Assembly (NCBI RefSeq): GCF_000337175.1
Contig: NZ_AOIJ01000041.1
Span: 30,559-94,558 of the forward strand
Reading direction: 5' to 3'
Source of the DNA: Natrinema gari JCM 14663
GTDB lineage: Archaea > Halobacteriota > Halobacteria > Halobacteriales > Natrialbaceae
DNA length: 64,000 nt
Each line of letters starts with the position of its first letter. The first letter of the stretch is position 1. This document shows, piece by piece, positions 16,356-25,152 of this stretch. The position numbers and the translations under genes were made by a program. The notes under the pieces are model-generated. The model was given only the letters and a program-made list of their open reading frames with translations. It was not told the origin of the DNA and searched no databases.

Positions 16356-16721
16356 ATGGGGTCGGATGTGCACGATCGACCATCCAGAACATGTGGAGAA
16401 CGCTCATCGACAGCCGGCGAAGGACCCCAACCGGCTCGGGTTGCGATCGGCGACCCCGTAAGCGAACTCGAGGAGCGACACGGGTGTCCGGACGCCGTCA
16501 TCGACCCAGCAGCGATCGACTGCCGCGATACCGAAGTTGATCCGGCCGAGCGACAACACTCCCTCGATCGTGTGATATACGCCGAGACAAGCACGATCTC
16601 GGTGCTGCCGTCCGTCTCGGCGATTCAGCGCCATGACCGCCGGTTCCACGTCACGACTACGGGTACCGATCTCGAAACGAAAAAACACGACATCGAAACA
16701 CCGATAAAAGATATCGCTTAA
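16356..16721 (+). CDS. Possible hypothetical protein, 121 residues, perhaps a gene remnant
   Basis: The frame from the ATG at 16356 to the TAA at 16721 has haloarchaeal codon use and acidic composition in its middle (GDPVSELEERHGCPDAVID, VDPAERQHSLDRVIYAET), but the first 25 residues (Ser/Pro/Arg-rich) look non-coding. I recognise no family. It lies between a mobile repeat and the MaoC gene in an accessory stretch, so a truncated gene is as likely as an intact one. The C-terminal 20 residues are Lys/Thr-rich (KKHDIETPIKDIA), unusual for this genome. Confidence 0.35.
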   Translation: MGSDVHDRPSRTCGERSSTAGEGPQPARVAIGDPVSELEERHGCPDAVIDPAAIDCRDTEVDPAERQHSLDRVIYAETSTISVLPSVSAIQRHDRRFHVTTTGTDLETKKHDIETPIKDIA

Positions 16722-16959
16722 AATATATCTCGAGAGACCACTATGAGTTATGATGGCTTTGAAAACGCCGCTCAGAATACGCCGAAACGTGGCTCCGAAG
16801 CCACATCGATCGCCGGACACGGCTACTCTGAACGGTGCGTTTGTCGGAGACTCAGCCGTTTGGACGACCGCTGGTTTCCGGGCTCGAGGTCGCTCTCGAT
16901 GGACGGACAGTCACGTCGGTCCGCTATGCTTTTCCCTCCCTTCTGCGTCCTCACTACCG

Positions 16960-17436
16960 ATGCGCTACTTCGAGGACATCGAGGTCGGATCGACCGCGGA
17001 GTTCGGCGAGTACCACGTCACCAAAGCGGAGATCACCGAGTTCGCCGAGCAGTACGATCCGCAGCCGTTCCACACTGACGAGGATGCCGCGAACGAATCG
17101 GCATTCGGCGAGCTAGTCGCGTCGGGGTGGCATACCGCCGCGATATCCATGCGAATGCTCGTGGACAACTACTTGGGGGAGCAAGCGGGTATGGGCGGTC
17201 GCAGCGCGGACGAACTACGCTGGGAGCGGCCGGTCACACCGGGCGAAACGCTCTCGCTCCGACTCGAGGTCGTGGACAAACACTGCTCCGAGAGTGACCC
17301 GCAACGGGGATACGTTGACAACTACGTTGAAGTGGTAAATCAGGACGACGAAGTCGTGCTCTCGTATACCGTGACGGGAATGATCGAACGACGAAAAGAC
17401 GAGTCGTCTCGTAGTCGCCATATCGACGATAGGTGA
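16960..17436 (+). CDS. MaoC-like (R)-enoyl-CoA hydratase
   Basis: A 158-residue single hot-dog-fold protein. The N-terminal MRYFEDIEVGST, the hydratase signature DPQPFHTDEDAA (about residues 29-40, containing the catalytic Asp/His pair) and FGELVASGWHTAAISMRM are all characteristic. Such enzymes hydrate trans-2-enoyl-CoA in beta-oxidation or PHA metabolism; others act on mesaconyl- or methylfumaryl-CoA. I chose the ATG at 16960 because homologues begin at this RYFEDI motif; the long upstream extension is basic. No beta-oxidation partners are adjacent, so the pathway is undetermined. The last 20 residues (ERRKDESSRSRHIDDR) form a charged tail. Confidence 0.88.
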   Translation: MRYFEDIEVGSTAEFGEYHVTKAEITEFAEQYDPQPFHTDEDAANESAFGELVASGWHTAAISMRMLVDNYLGEQAGMGGRSADELRWERPVTPGETLSLRLEVVDKHCSESDPQRGYVDNYVEVVNQDDEVVLSYTVTGMIERRKDESSRSRHIDDR

Positions 17437-17681
17437 TCACGACCGGCGGCAGACCGAGGTTGATTCCGGACGGGATCTCGAGTACTGGGAGAAATCGGGT
17501 CGAGCGGACGCTGGCTAGTCTGTTTGGGCAGAGAAGATGCGACTTTCTGCGTGAGTTCGGGCAACGCTTTTCTCATTGCCAGTTCGCCGGCCCGGCTCTG
17601 ACTCGAGCGACGGGACAGTCCTGTCGATCCACCCGGGCCGCCGATGGACTCGAGTTCAGGGCGAGTGCGGGCTGCATGTCC

Positions 17682-18386
17682 TCAGATGACTGCGGAGCAC
17701 GCGAGGACGACCGCAACGACGAGTACGGGATAATCAGCCCGCGAAAAGGCGAGCGGCGGGAGGGTCGGGTTCCACGCGAAGCACCGTGCTTGCAGCGCAA
17801 GCGAGAGTCGATCGGCGCGGTCGAAGGCCCGCGACAGTCCGAGCATGCCGATCGTGCTGGCGCGGTCAACGGCCCCGCGTTCGGTCCCCAGTCGGGCGGC
17901 CATCGTCTCGCGGATCGTCCGGAGGTCACTCCGAAGCACGGGAAGGAACCGGAAGACGAGCGCGACGCCGACCCCGAGTAGTTGCCCCGGCTTTCCGGGA
18001 ATCGTTCGCTGAATCGCCGCTCGAGAGTCCCGAACCGGGGTCGAGCGGACGTAGGCCGCACTGACGAGCAGCACGAGCAGGACGCGATAGCTCGCCAACC
18101 CCGACGCCGTTGCGGCCGCCCGATCGAACCAGGGCGCGCCGAGTGTCACCCCCGAGAGGACGGGCGCGAGCGCGAGGACGAGCAGGGCGAACCGGTAGGC
18201 GACGAGGGTCCGGCGCAGCGACACCCCGGCACCGGCCATCACGAGTCCCGTCAGCGCCGAGAGCACGAGTAACGCCCACGGCGTCGGATGTGCCAAAGCG
18301 GTCGCCGCGAATCCGATCTGGACCGCCAGTTTGGTCCGCGGATCGAGCCGATGTGCGAACGTGTCGTCGGGTTCGTAGGTCAGCAT
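17682..18386 (-). CDS. bioN: ECF transporter T component (biotin, BioN-like)
   Basis: A 234-residue membrane protein with about five hydrophobic helices. It is the energy-coupling transmembrane subunit of an ECF importer, which links the ATPase to the substrate-binding S component. Landmarks are LDPRTKLAVQIGFAA at the N-terminus and the coupling-helix motif of the AARLGTERG / LQARCFAW type (EcfT proteins carry two short Ala-Arg-Gly signatures). I start it at the ATG at 18386 (MLTYEPDD). A longer in-frame start would overlap the ATPase gene with a basic stretch. It is the last gene of the bioY-bioM-bioN operon. Specificity for biotin is inferred from BioY. Confidence 0.85.
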   Translation of the reverse strand: MLTYEPDDTFAHRLDPRTKLAVQIGFAATALAHPTPWALLVLSALTGLVMAGAGVSLRRTLVAYRFALLVLALAPVLSGVTLGAPWFDRAAATASGLASYRVLLVLLVSAAYVRSTPVRDSRAAIQRTIPGKPGQLLGVGVALVFRFLPVLRSDLRTIRETMAARLGTERGAVDRASTIGMLGLSRAFDRADRLSLALQARCFAWNPTLPPLAFSRADYPVLVVAVVLACSAVI

Positions 18387-18456
18387 TGGTGTCTCCGTCC
18401 TCGCTGTGGTGGGTGTCTCGAGTCGTCCGTCGCGGTCGGCGGGCGGAAACGCACCG

Positions 18457-19161
18457 TCATCCGCTCGGAACGCGAACCTCGAGCCCGTCGAGGTCGCCGA
18501 GCGCGTTCGCGGGGGGGCCATCGACGACGACGCGGCCGTCGCGCATGGCGATCACGCGGTCGGCGAGTTCGCAGACGTCTCTGAGATCGTGGGTCGCCAG
18601 CAGGACGCCGGTGCCGTCGGCCGCCAGCGACGCGAGTCGCTCGAGGACCGAGCGGCGCGCAGGGTCGTCGAGCCCGGTGAAGGGTTCGTCGAGGACCAGA
18701 TGAGTCGGTTCCATCGCGAGCGCGCCCGCGATGGCGACCCGTGACTGTTCGCCGCCCGAGAGGGCGTCGATCCGGTCGTCCTCGCGGCCGGTCATGTTGA
18801 CCGCCGCGAGTGCGGCGTCGACGCGACGATCGATCTCGGTCCGCTCGAGGCCGAGGTTCTCCGGGCCGAAGGCGATATCCGCGCCGACGGTCGCCGAGAC
18901 GAACTGGTCCCGTGGGTGCTGGAAGACCATCCCGACGCTCGAGCGGGCGGCGATCAGGTCGTCTTCGACCGGTGTCCCGTCGACGCGGACCGTGCCGGAG
19001 TCGGGAGTCAACAGGCCGTTGCAGTGGCGCAGCAGCGTCGTCTTCCCGCTGCCGTTGGCCCCCGCCAACAGGACGAACTCGCCGTCGTCGATCGACAGCG
19101 AGACGTCCTCGAGGACGGGAACGTCGTCGAACGCGTAAGAGACGGATCGGAACTCGATCAT
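18457..19161 (-). CDS. bioM: ECF transporter ATPase (biotin, BioM-like)
   Basis: A 234-residue ABC ATPase beginning MIEFRSVSYAFDDVPV. Walker A is AGANGSGKTTL, the Q-loop is MVFQHPRDQF, the signature is LSGGEQSRV, Walker B is THLVLDEPFTGLD and the switch His is in ATHD. The Q-loop FQHPRDQ form is typical of ECF A components. There is only one A gene, so the ATPase is likely a homodimer as in the BioMNY type. It lies 25 bases downstream of bioY and 70 bases upstream of bioN. Confidence 0.9.
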   Translation of the reverse strand: MIEFRSVSYAFDDVPVLEDVSLSIDDGEFVLLAGANGSGKTTLLRHCNGLLTPDSGTVRVDGTPVEDDLIAARSSVGMVFQHPRDQFVSATVGADIAFGPENLGLERTEIDRRVDAALAAVNMTGREDDRIDALSGGEQSRVAIAGALAMEPTHLVLDEPFTGLDDPARRSVLERLASLAADGTGVLLATHDLRDVCELADRVIAMRDGRVVVDGPPANALGDLDGLEVRVPSG

Positions 19162-19186
19162 CGAATCGGCTCCCGTCGGGCGGCGA

Positions 19187-19771
19187 TCACGTTGGGTCGA
19201 TGCGACCGCCTTTGACGATCGCGATCGCGGCGACGATCTTGAGCAGGTCGCCCGGGATAAACGGAACGACACCGAGGTTGAGGGCCTCGATCGTGCTGAG
19301 TTTGAGCATGTATCCGAGCCAGACCGTCCCGAGCGCGTAGATGATGGTGAGCGCCGCGAGCAACACCGCGGCGAGGACCGGGACCGACGTTTCCGCGGGA
19401 TTCTCGAGTTGCCCGCGACCGTGGATGAGGGCCCCGATAACCAGTGCGGCGATCAGGTACGCCCAGAGGTATCCCGCGGTGTCGCCGACCAGAACACCGA
19501 GGCCGCTCGTGCCGTTGGCGAATACCGGGAGCCCGACGGCCCCCGCGGTCAGATACAGTCCGACCGAGGCCGGCCCCCAGACCGGGCCGAGGTAGAGCCC
19601 CATGAGGTAGACGACGAGGACCCCCAGCGACACCGGGACCGGCGAGAACGGGATCGGAATCGATCCGACCATGACGGCCGCACCCATCAGCGCCGCGAGA
19701 ACGGCCGCCCGCGCGAACGACCGGACGACGGCATCGTCGACGCGTTCCACCGAAGTCTGATTCGTTGCCAT
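19187..19771 (-). CDS. bioY: Biotin-specific S component of ECF transporter (BioY)
   Basis: A 194-residue, mostly hydrophobic protein with about six helices. BioY landmarks are IPIPFSPVPVSLGVLVVYLMGLYLG-like in the second helix region and GLPVFANGTSGLGVLVGDTAGYLWAY (the GxxGxxxLxGxTxGY pattern, biotin-binding loop). BioY binds biotin with high affinity and works with the A and T subunits encoded next. The start at 19771 (MATNQTSV) directly follows a candidate BirA operator at 19783-19816. The presence of birA at 34326-35264 fits a biotin-salvage strategy; no biotin synthesis genes are visible in the window. Confidence 0.93.
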   Translation of the reverse strand: MATNQTSVERVDDAVVRSFARAAVLAALMGAAVMVGSIPIPFSPVPVSLGVLVVYLMGLYLGPVWGPASVGLYLTAGAVGLPVFANGTSGLGVLVGDTAGYLWAYLIAALVIGALIHGRGQLENPAETSVPVLAAVLLAALTIIYALGTVWLGYMLKLSTIEALNLGVVPFIPGDLLKIVAAIAIVKGGRIDPT

Positions 19772-19782
19772 ATCCCTGCTCT

Positions 19783-19816
19783 CTCGTAAACCGGGATCAA
19801 GACTTCGGTTTCCGAG
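19783..19816. promoter_or_regulatory. Candidate BirA operator upstream of bioY
   Basis: CTCGTAAACC (19783-19792) and GGTTTCCGAG (19807-19816) form 10-bp arms that are complementary at 9 of 10 positions across 14 bases. The GTAAACC/GGTTTxC arms match the known BirA box TTGTAAACC-N15/16-GGTTTACAA. The site overlaps the -12 to -45 region of bioY, where binding would repress. Confidence 0.6.
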
Positions 19817-20080
19817 ATTATCGGAACGCGGACTGACACGTTTTCTCGAGCCGGTTTCGCGACGGGTGGGAGTCGGCCCGGGAGCGAAACAGCGGGCTTC
19901 CTCCCAGCAGCGGTGACGGTTGCCGTCGCTGTCCGATTCTGGATGGCCCGGTCAGCGGGCGTCACGCGGCCGTCCGTGCCGACCACACGCTCGATCGGAA
20001 CGGGTAATATCCGATTGTCTCGCCTCGCGAACCGGAACGACCGGCGTCCTTATGCGCGCGTTCCGCGCCGTGGTGGAAAA

Positions 20081-20203
20081 ATGCGAACCGGTAGTACGAG
20101 GGCCGTCGATCGGGTGAACTCCGCCTCGAACGTGAGTGCCGGACGAAACGGCGCGGTCGAACCGACGGGAACGCGTGCCGCGACGGGAGGACTCGGTCGA
20201 TGA
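20081..20203 (+). CDS. Possible 40-residue leaderless upstream ORF
   Basis: The ATG at 20081 lies 27-32 bases after a TATA-like CTTATG (20049-20054). It encodes MRTGSTRAVDRV... (40 residues, Gly/Ala/Arg-rich) and its TGA overlaps the ATG of the large repeat protein by 4 bases (ATGA). The composition is not acidic, so the peptide itself may be irrelevant. The arrangement would nevertheless let ribosomes from a leaderless mRNA reinitiate on the large gene, which has no TATA box of its own at the right distance. Confidence 0.3.
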   Translation: MRTGSTRAVDRVNSASNVSAGRNGAVEPTGTRAATGGLGR

Positions 20204-23200
20204 GACGACTGCGACCCATCGCCGTCGTTTTGCTCACGACCGCGATGATCGGCAGCGTCGTCGCCCTGCCGGCACTCGGGAGCGGCCTCGAGCGCGGCGG
20301 GACGGATGCCGCGACCGACGCGGCCATTGCGTCGCCAGTCGGAGTCGAGGGGCAGGCGGCGCTCCAGAACACGAGCGAACGGGCGAGCGCACCATCGGCG
20401 ACCGGACTCGAGTTCGAGCCGGTGACGATGGGGCCGTCCGCGACCGATGGAGACACGCCCCCCGCGGATGGCGGCGCGAACGCACAGACGTCGATCCAGC
20501 AAGAGCGCGAGGATGTCGTGGAGTCGGGCGTCAGCGAGGGGCTCGCGATCGTCCAAGCCCAGGGCGTCGAGGTGACTCAGGAACAGCGAACGGCGGCGCT
20601 CGAGGGCGCTCTCGGCTCGGTCGCCCAGTATCAAAGCGCCGAGGCCGAGCAGGTCCAAGCGGCGACGACGGGCGCAGTCCACGGCGCGCTGATTCAGAAC
20701 CAGTCGGTGAACGCGACGCAGCTCCAGCAGGCGGTCGGCGGTGCGATCGCCGGCGGGCTCTCTCAGTCCCAGTCGGTCAATGCGACCCAGTTACAGAGCG
20801 CGACCTGGGGGGCGGCCCACGGCGCGGTCGCGCAGCGCCAGCGCGTGAGCGGCGAACAGATGCAGGTCGCGACCCGCGGTGCGGCCGCAGGTGCCGCGAG
20901 CGAGGCGGGCGCGAACGATGTCGGCGAGGTGCCGAAGATACAGGAAGCCGCACAAGGGGCCGCTTACGGCGTGCTGACACAGTATCAGTCGGTATCGGTC
21001 GCGCAGCGCCAGCAAGTGACACTCGAGCACGTGGAACACGCCGCGGCCGGCGGAGCCGCCGGCTCGCTCGAGGGCAGTACGCGCGCGGCGATCGCACAGG
21101 ACCAACGCGTCGATGCCGAGCAACGCCAGCGGGTGACGATCAAGCAGATTCAGACGGCCGCTAACGGCGGTGCGGGCGGTGCACTCGTCCAGCGCCAGGC
21201 GGTGTCGGTCGAGCAGACGCAGGCGGCGGCCCGCGGCGCGAGTCGAGGGTCGCTAAAACGGGTCCAAGCCACGCGACTCGAGCAGCGCCAGCGCGTCGCG
21301 ACCACGCAGGTACAGGAGGCGTCTTCCGGTGCGGCGACGGGCGCGATCTCCCAAGGTCAGGCGGCGACTGTCGAACAGATTCAGGCGGCCGCTGACGGTG
21401 GCGCGGGCGGTGCGCTCATCCAGCGCCAGACGGTGTCGGTCACGCAGATTCAGTCGGCTGCGAGCGGTGCCGCGGAGGGTGCGGTGACCGGTGCGAGACA
21501 GCGTCAGGCGGTGACCGTCGAGCAGGTACAGGCCGCCGCATTCGGTGCCGGGGAGGGGGCAGTGAGCCAGACGCAGGTAGTCGATGTGACGCAGATCCAG
21601 CGTCTCGCTCGCGGCGGCGCAAGCGGTGCGCTCGTCCAGACGCAGGCGGCGTCAGTCACGCAGATCCAGACGGCGGCGAGAGTCGCCTGTGAGGAAACGG
21701 CACAGGTCGTCCAGTCCCAGCGGATCAGCGTCACGCAACTCCAGACGCTCACGCAGGAGACGGCGGCCGACGCGACCGCGTACGCAGTGCAGGTGGAGAC
21801 CGATGACGTGACGCGCATTACCCAGCGCGTCGAGGTCGAAGTCGTGCAGCGAATCGAGACGATCGACCGGATCGAGGGGACGGCCACGATCGACTTCCCC
21901 GATCAGGAGACCGAAGGCGAGACAGTCAGGATCGAGGACGTGTCGCTTTCGGAGGGTGGCTTCGTCGCCGTCTACCGAGATGCCGCCGTCGACGCCGATC
22001 CCGACGATCTCGTCGGGGTCTCGAGCGAACTCGAGGCCGGCGAGCACGAGAACGTCACGGTCGAACTCAACGAGTCGCTCGCGGAGAGCGACGCGCTCGT
22101 GGCGGTCGTCCACCGCGACACGAACGACGACGGGACGTTCCAGTACGCCGAGTCCGACGGCGAGACGGACGGCCCCTATGTCACCGAGGCCGGGACGCCG
22201 GTGCTCGACGGCGCGTTCGTGACGGTCACGGACGAACCGGACGAGGCGAACGCGACCCTTTCCGTCGACGACCAGACGGGGGACGGTGAAACCCTCACGG
22301 TCGCGGCGGCGAACGCCTCCGTCCCCTACACCGTGACCGCGACCTACGACGGCGAAACCGCCACAAGCGACACGTTCGCGGCCGGCGAGGAAGTCACGAA
22401 CCGCTCCCTCGATCTGGAGCCGCCACTCGAGGGGAACGCGACCGTCGACGTTTCGGTTCGCGCCGCGGCGGACGACGCAGTACTGGCGACCGACACCATC
22501 GAGTACACCATCACGGACGAACCCGACGAGCGCGAGGCGACGCTCTCGGTCGACGACCAGGAAGGCGACGGCGAAACCCTCGAGATCGACGCGGCGAGCG
22601 CATCCGTGCCGTACGTCATTACGGCCGAGTACGACGGACAACGGGTCGACAGCGACCCCTTCGAGGCCAACGAGACGGTCGCGGACCAGATCCTCGATCT
22701 GGAGCCGCCACTCGAGGAGAACGCGACCGTCAACGTCTCGGTTCGCGCCGTGGCGGACGACGCGGTACTAGCGACCGACGCCATCGAGTACGCGGTCGCC
22801 GAACCCGATCCGACGGAGCCGACGGCGAACCTCACGGTGGCAGATCAGACGGGTGACGGTGAGACGCTTACCATCACCGCAGCCAACGCATCCGTCGAGT
22901 ACGCAGTCACGGTCACCGACGAGACCGGGGCCCGACTCGCCACAAGCGACACGTTCGCTGCCAACGAAACGATCGGGCCGACTGAGTTCGATCTGGAGCC
23001 GCCCCTCGAGGAGAACGCGACACTCGAGGTCGCGGTCGTCGCGGCGGCGGACGGGACCCCCATCGAAACGGATACCGTCGAGTACACGGTCGACGGCGAA
23101 CTCGAGGCGTTCGATGTCGAGTTCACGAGTTGCTCGCGCGCGGTGGTCACTGCGTCGCTCGAAGCGGGCGATCAGGTCGCCGCGAGCACGGGCTTTTACG

Positions 23201-24624
23201 ATTCCGCCGGCTTCGGGAACACGATCATCGAGGACGCGGTCACCGCCGGTGACGAGATCGAGGCACCGTTTACCGGGACGATCGTCTTCGAGATCGGCGA
23301 CGAACGCGACGTGACGACCGCGGGCGACGAGGTACTCGTCGAGGTCCCCGATTACGGCACCTTCGGGACCTACATCTCCGGTATCAGTTCACCGGAAGCG
23401 GTCCCCTTCGCGTCGATCGATTTCCCGAACCCCTCGGCGAGGGACTGCGACCAGGACGCGCGACCCGCGCTGCCGACGCTGTCCGTCGAGGAGACGACGC
23501 CCGCCGAGGACGGGACCGCCATCGACGTGACGTTCGGCTACGAGAACCCGAACGACGCGACGATCGCCGGCAACAGCCAGTTCGTCGAGGGGACCACGAC
23601 CGACGAGCCCCCGTCCGAACTGGCGTCCGGGTCGGAGTCGTTCACCGTCGAGTGGACGCCCGAGAGCGACGACGAACGACTCGTCTGGGCGATGGACTTC
23701 GCGAACTACGGGTACGACGACCCGGTGACGGCGGCGACGCCGCCCGCCAGTGAAATTCAGCCGTCCGAACCCGCTGCGTTCGACGTCTCGATCGCGTCAG
23801 TCACCAGCCCGATCGAACGGGGCGACCAGCTCGTGGTCGAGGCCCAACTCCAACACGTCGGCGGCGAGGCGGGCACGCAGAACGTTACGCTCGCGATCGG
23901 CGAGACCGCGGTCGACTCGCAATCGGTCTCGCTCGAGCCCGGCGAAAGCCGAACCGTCTCGTTGACCGTCGAGACGGACGACCTCGAGCCCGGCGACTAC
24001 CCGCTCGCGGTGTCGACCGATGACGAAACAGCGGCGACGACGGTGACGGTCACGGAGAGCGGGACGCCGGCCACGTTCGCCGTGAGCGACGTGTCCGCAC
24101 CCGACAGCGGAGTAGCCGGCGACGAGGTGACGGTGACGGCGACGGTCGAGAACCAGGGTGAACTCGAGGGAACGCAGCCGGTGGTCTACAGCGTCGACGG
24201 CCAGCCCGTCGCCGAGTCGACCGTGACGCTCGCAGCCGGACAGACGGCCGAGATCCCGTTCTCGTCGGCGTTGCCCGAGGGAGCGTCGACACATACGATC
24301 ACGACCGACGACGATCAGGAGGCGGTGACGATCGAAGCGGCCACAACGGAGCCCGGGGGAGAGAACGGTGACGCGGAATCGGACAGCGGCCCCGAGACAT
24401 CACCTGACGACTCGGGACCACCTGACGATGCGGGACCACCTGATGAGACAGAACCGTCTGACGATACAGGACCGCCTGACGACGCGGGACCGTCTGATGA
24501 GACAGCACCGCCTGACGATGCGGAACCGACTGCCGATGAGGACTCCGACCCGGTCGAGACGCCGGGCGACGCAGCCGGCGGAGCCACGGAGGGAACCGCT
24601 ACAACCGAAAACACCACCGGCTAA
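20200..24624 (+). CDS. Giant secreted repeat protein (Q/A/G repeats, DUF7282-like, Ig-like and CARDB-like domains)
   Basis: A 1474-residue protein. Residues 1-28 are a Sec-type signal peptide. Residues about 97-555 contain some 15 imperfect repeats of about 23 residues, each built as QxVSVTQIQ then AAxGAAxGALVQ, a Gln-patterned strand followed by a small-residue segment. Residues about 560-677 resemble DUF7282 (FVAVYRD, GEHENVTVELNE, DTNDDGTF, DGPY). Three 90-95-residue repeats follow (about 678-771, 772-867, 868-964). Residues 970-1190 are unrecognised and contain two Cys. Two CARDB-like domains occupy 1192-1286 and 1290-1380. The tail (1390-1450) is an 18-bp-period DNA repeat encoding Pro/Asp/Glu. 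There is no C-terminal membrane anchor or PGF sorting motif. It is probably extracellular and structural or adhesive; the function is unknown. Confidence 0.85.
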   Translation: MRRLRPIAVVLLTTAMIGSVVALPALGSGLERGGTDAATDAAIASPVGVEGQAALQNTSERASAPSATGLEFEPVTMGPSATDGDTPPADGGANAQTSIQQEREDVVESGVSEGLAIVQAQGVEVTQEQRTAALEGALGSVAQYQSAEAEQVQAATTGAVHGALIQNQSVNATQLQQAVGGAIAGGLSQSQSVNATQLQSATWGAAHGAVAQRQRVSGEQMQVATRGAAAGAASEAGANDVGEVPKIQEAAQGAAYGVLTQYQSVSVAQRQQVTLEHVEHAAAGGAAGSLEGSTRAAIAQDQRVDAEQRQRVTIKQIQTAANGGAGGALVQRQAVSVEQTQAAARGASRGSLKRVQATRLEQRQRVATTQVQEASSGAATGAISQGQAATVEQIQAAADGGAGGALIQRQTVSVTQIQSAASGAAEGAVTGARQRQAVTVEQVQAAAFGAGEGAVSQTQVVDVTQIQRLARGGASGALVQTQAASVTQIQTAARVACEETAQVVQSQRISVTQLQTLTQETAADATAYAVQVETDDVTRITQRVEVEVVQRIETIDRIEGTATIDFPDQETEGETVRIEDVSLSEGGFVAVYRDAAVDADPDDLVGVSSELEAGEHENVTVELNESLAESDALVAVVHRDTNDDGTFQYAESDGETDGPYVTEAGTPVLDGAFVTVTDEPDEANATLSVDDQTGDGETLTVAAANASVPYTVTATYDGETATSDTFAAGEEVTNRSLDLEPPLEGNATVDVSVRAAADDAVLATDTIEYTITDEPDEREATLSVDDQEGDGETLEIDAASASVPYVITAEYDGQRVDSDPFEANETVADQILDLEPPLEENATVNVSVRAVADDAVLATDAIEYAVAEPDPTEPTANLTVADQTGDGETLTITAANASVEYAVTVTDETGARLATSDTFAANETIGPTEFDLEPPLEENATLEVAVVAAADGTPIETDTVEYTVDGELEAFDVEFTSCSRAVVTASLEAGDQVAASTGFYDSAGFGNTIIEDAVTAGDEIEAPFTGTIVFEIGDERDVTTAGDEVLVEVPDYGTFGTYISGISSPEAVPFASIDFPNPSARDCDQDARPALPTLSVEETTPAEDGTAIDVTFGYENPNDATIAGNSQFVEGTTTDEPPSELASGSESFTVEWTPESDDERLVWAMDFANYGYDDPVTAATPPASEIQPSEPAAFDVSIASVTSPIERGDQLVVEAQLQHVGGEAGTQNVTLAIGETAVDSQSVSLEPGESRTVSLTVETDDLEPGDYPLAVSTDDETAATTVTVTESGTPATFAVSDVSAPDSGVAGDEVTVTATVENQGELEGTQPVVYSVDGQPVAESTVTLAAGQTAEIPFSSALPEGASTHTITTDDDQEAVTIEAATTEPGGENGDAESDSGPETSPDDSGPPDDAGPPDETEPSDDTGPPDDAGPSDETAPPDDAEPTADEDSDPVETPGDAAGGATEGTATTENTTG
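20488..21864 (+). repeat. Tandem degenerate repeat encoding about 23-residue Q/A/G units
   Basis: About 15 units of roughly 69 bases within the giant gene. Protein-level periodicity is clear: QIQ or QLQ every unit, followed by GAxxGA. DNA identity is partial, so the array is old rather than newly amplified. Some units carry a second Q-x-Q strand (for example about 300-315 and 355-372), giving 31-residue variants. Confidence 0.75.
24406..24525 (+). repeat. 18-bp tandem repeat coding for the acidic Pro-rich tail
   Basis: Units close to GGACCGCCTGACGATGCG repeat about six times, encoding GPPDDA-type hexapeptides. This is high-identity, low-complexity sequence and a likely site of length variation between strains. 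Confidence 0.7.
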
Positions 24625-24736
24625 GCAGTCCACGAGCCTCGCGTCTGCCACCGCTACGGTGCGCGCTCGTGAATTTTTCTGGCTGCGAAAAATACGGTTC
24701 GGAGGCCGTGCTGCGCCGATCGGTGTATCGGAGCCG

Positions 24737-25027
24737 TCAGTGCTGGTGTCCGGTTGCTTCGCCGAACGTGACGCCGAACCGCTCCTCGAAGAGATCCATC
24801 ACGCGGGCCTCCTGGACCTCGAGGTCCTCGTCGACGTCCTCGCCGTGGTGGACGAGATGGTGGGCGCGGCTGGCAAAGGACAACAACACGACATCGCCGA
24901 CGGTTTCGGCGTCGCTTTGGTCACCCTCGGCCACGAGGTCGACGAGACCGGACGGGACCGTGATTTCGTCGGTTGCGCCGTCGTCGGAACTGATCGAGAA
25001 CGTCGTCGTCTGAACGTCGTCGCTCAT
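24737..25027 (-). CDS. Small conserved haloarchaeal protein, 96 residues
   Basis: It starts MSDDVQTTTF at the ATG at 25027 and ends in GEATGHQH. It is acidic and soluble, with a DEITVPSGLVDLVAEGDQSDAETVGDVVLLSFASRA-type core in which IPSGL/VPSGL recalls small haloarchaeal proteins of the DUF75xx series. The C-terminal half is a predicted helix rich in His and Glu (HHLVHHGEDVDEDLEVQE) that might bind metal. It is convergent with the giant gene and divergent from the next small ORF. I do not recognise a function. Confidence 0.75.
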   Translation of the reverse strand: MSDDVQTTTFSISSDDGATDEITVPSGLVDLVAEGDQSDAETVGDVVLLSFASRAHHLVHHGEDVDEDLEVQEARVMDLFEERFGVTFGEATGHQH

Positions 25028-25152
25028 ATAGTGACGGTCGGGAACCGGCCGTAAAGATGCTGTGGCTTGCACCCGAGAGCCGATCGCGACCGTCCCGCGC
25101 CGGGACGCGACGTGCCGTGGTCTTTTTGCTCCTCGGCGTCGGACCTCCGACT

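Noticed and set aside
16404..16820. Minus-strand frame opposite the possible 121-residue protein
   Set aside because: Low in acidic residues and rich in Arg/Cys; the plus frame has better codon use.
20488..21864. Tandem repeat considered as a CRISPR or satellite array
   Set aside because: The periodicity is at protein level inside one long reading frame, with no identical spacer-separated direct repeats.
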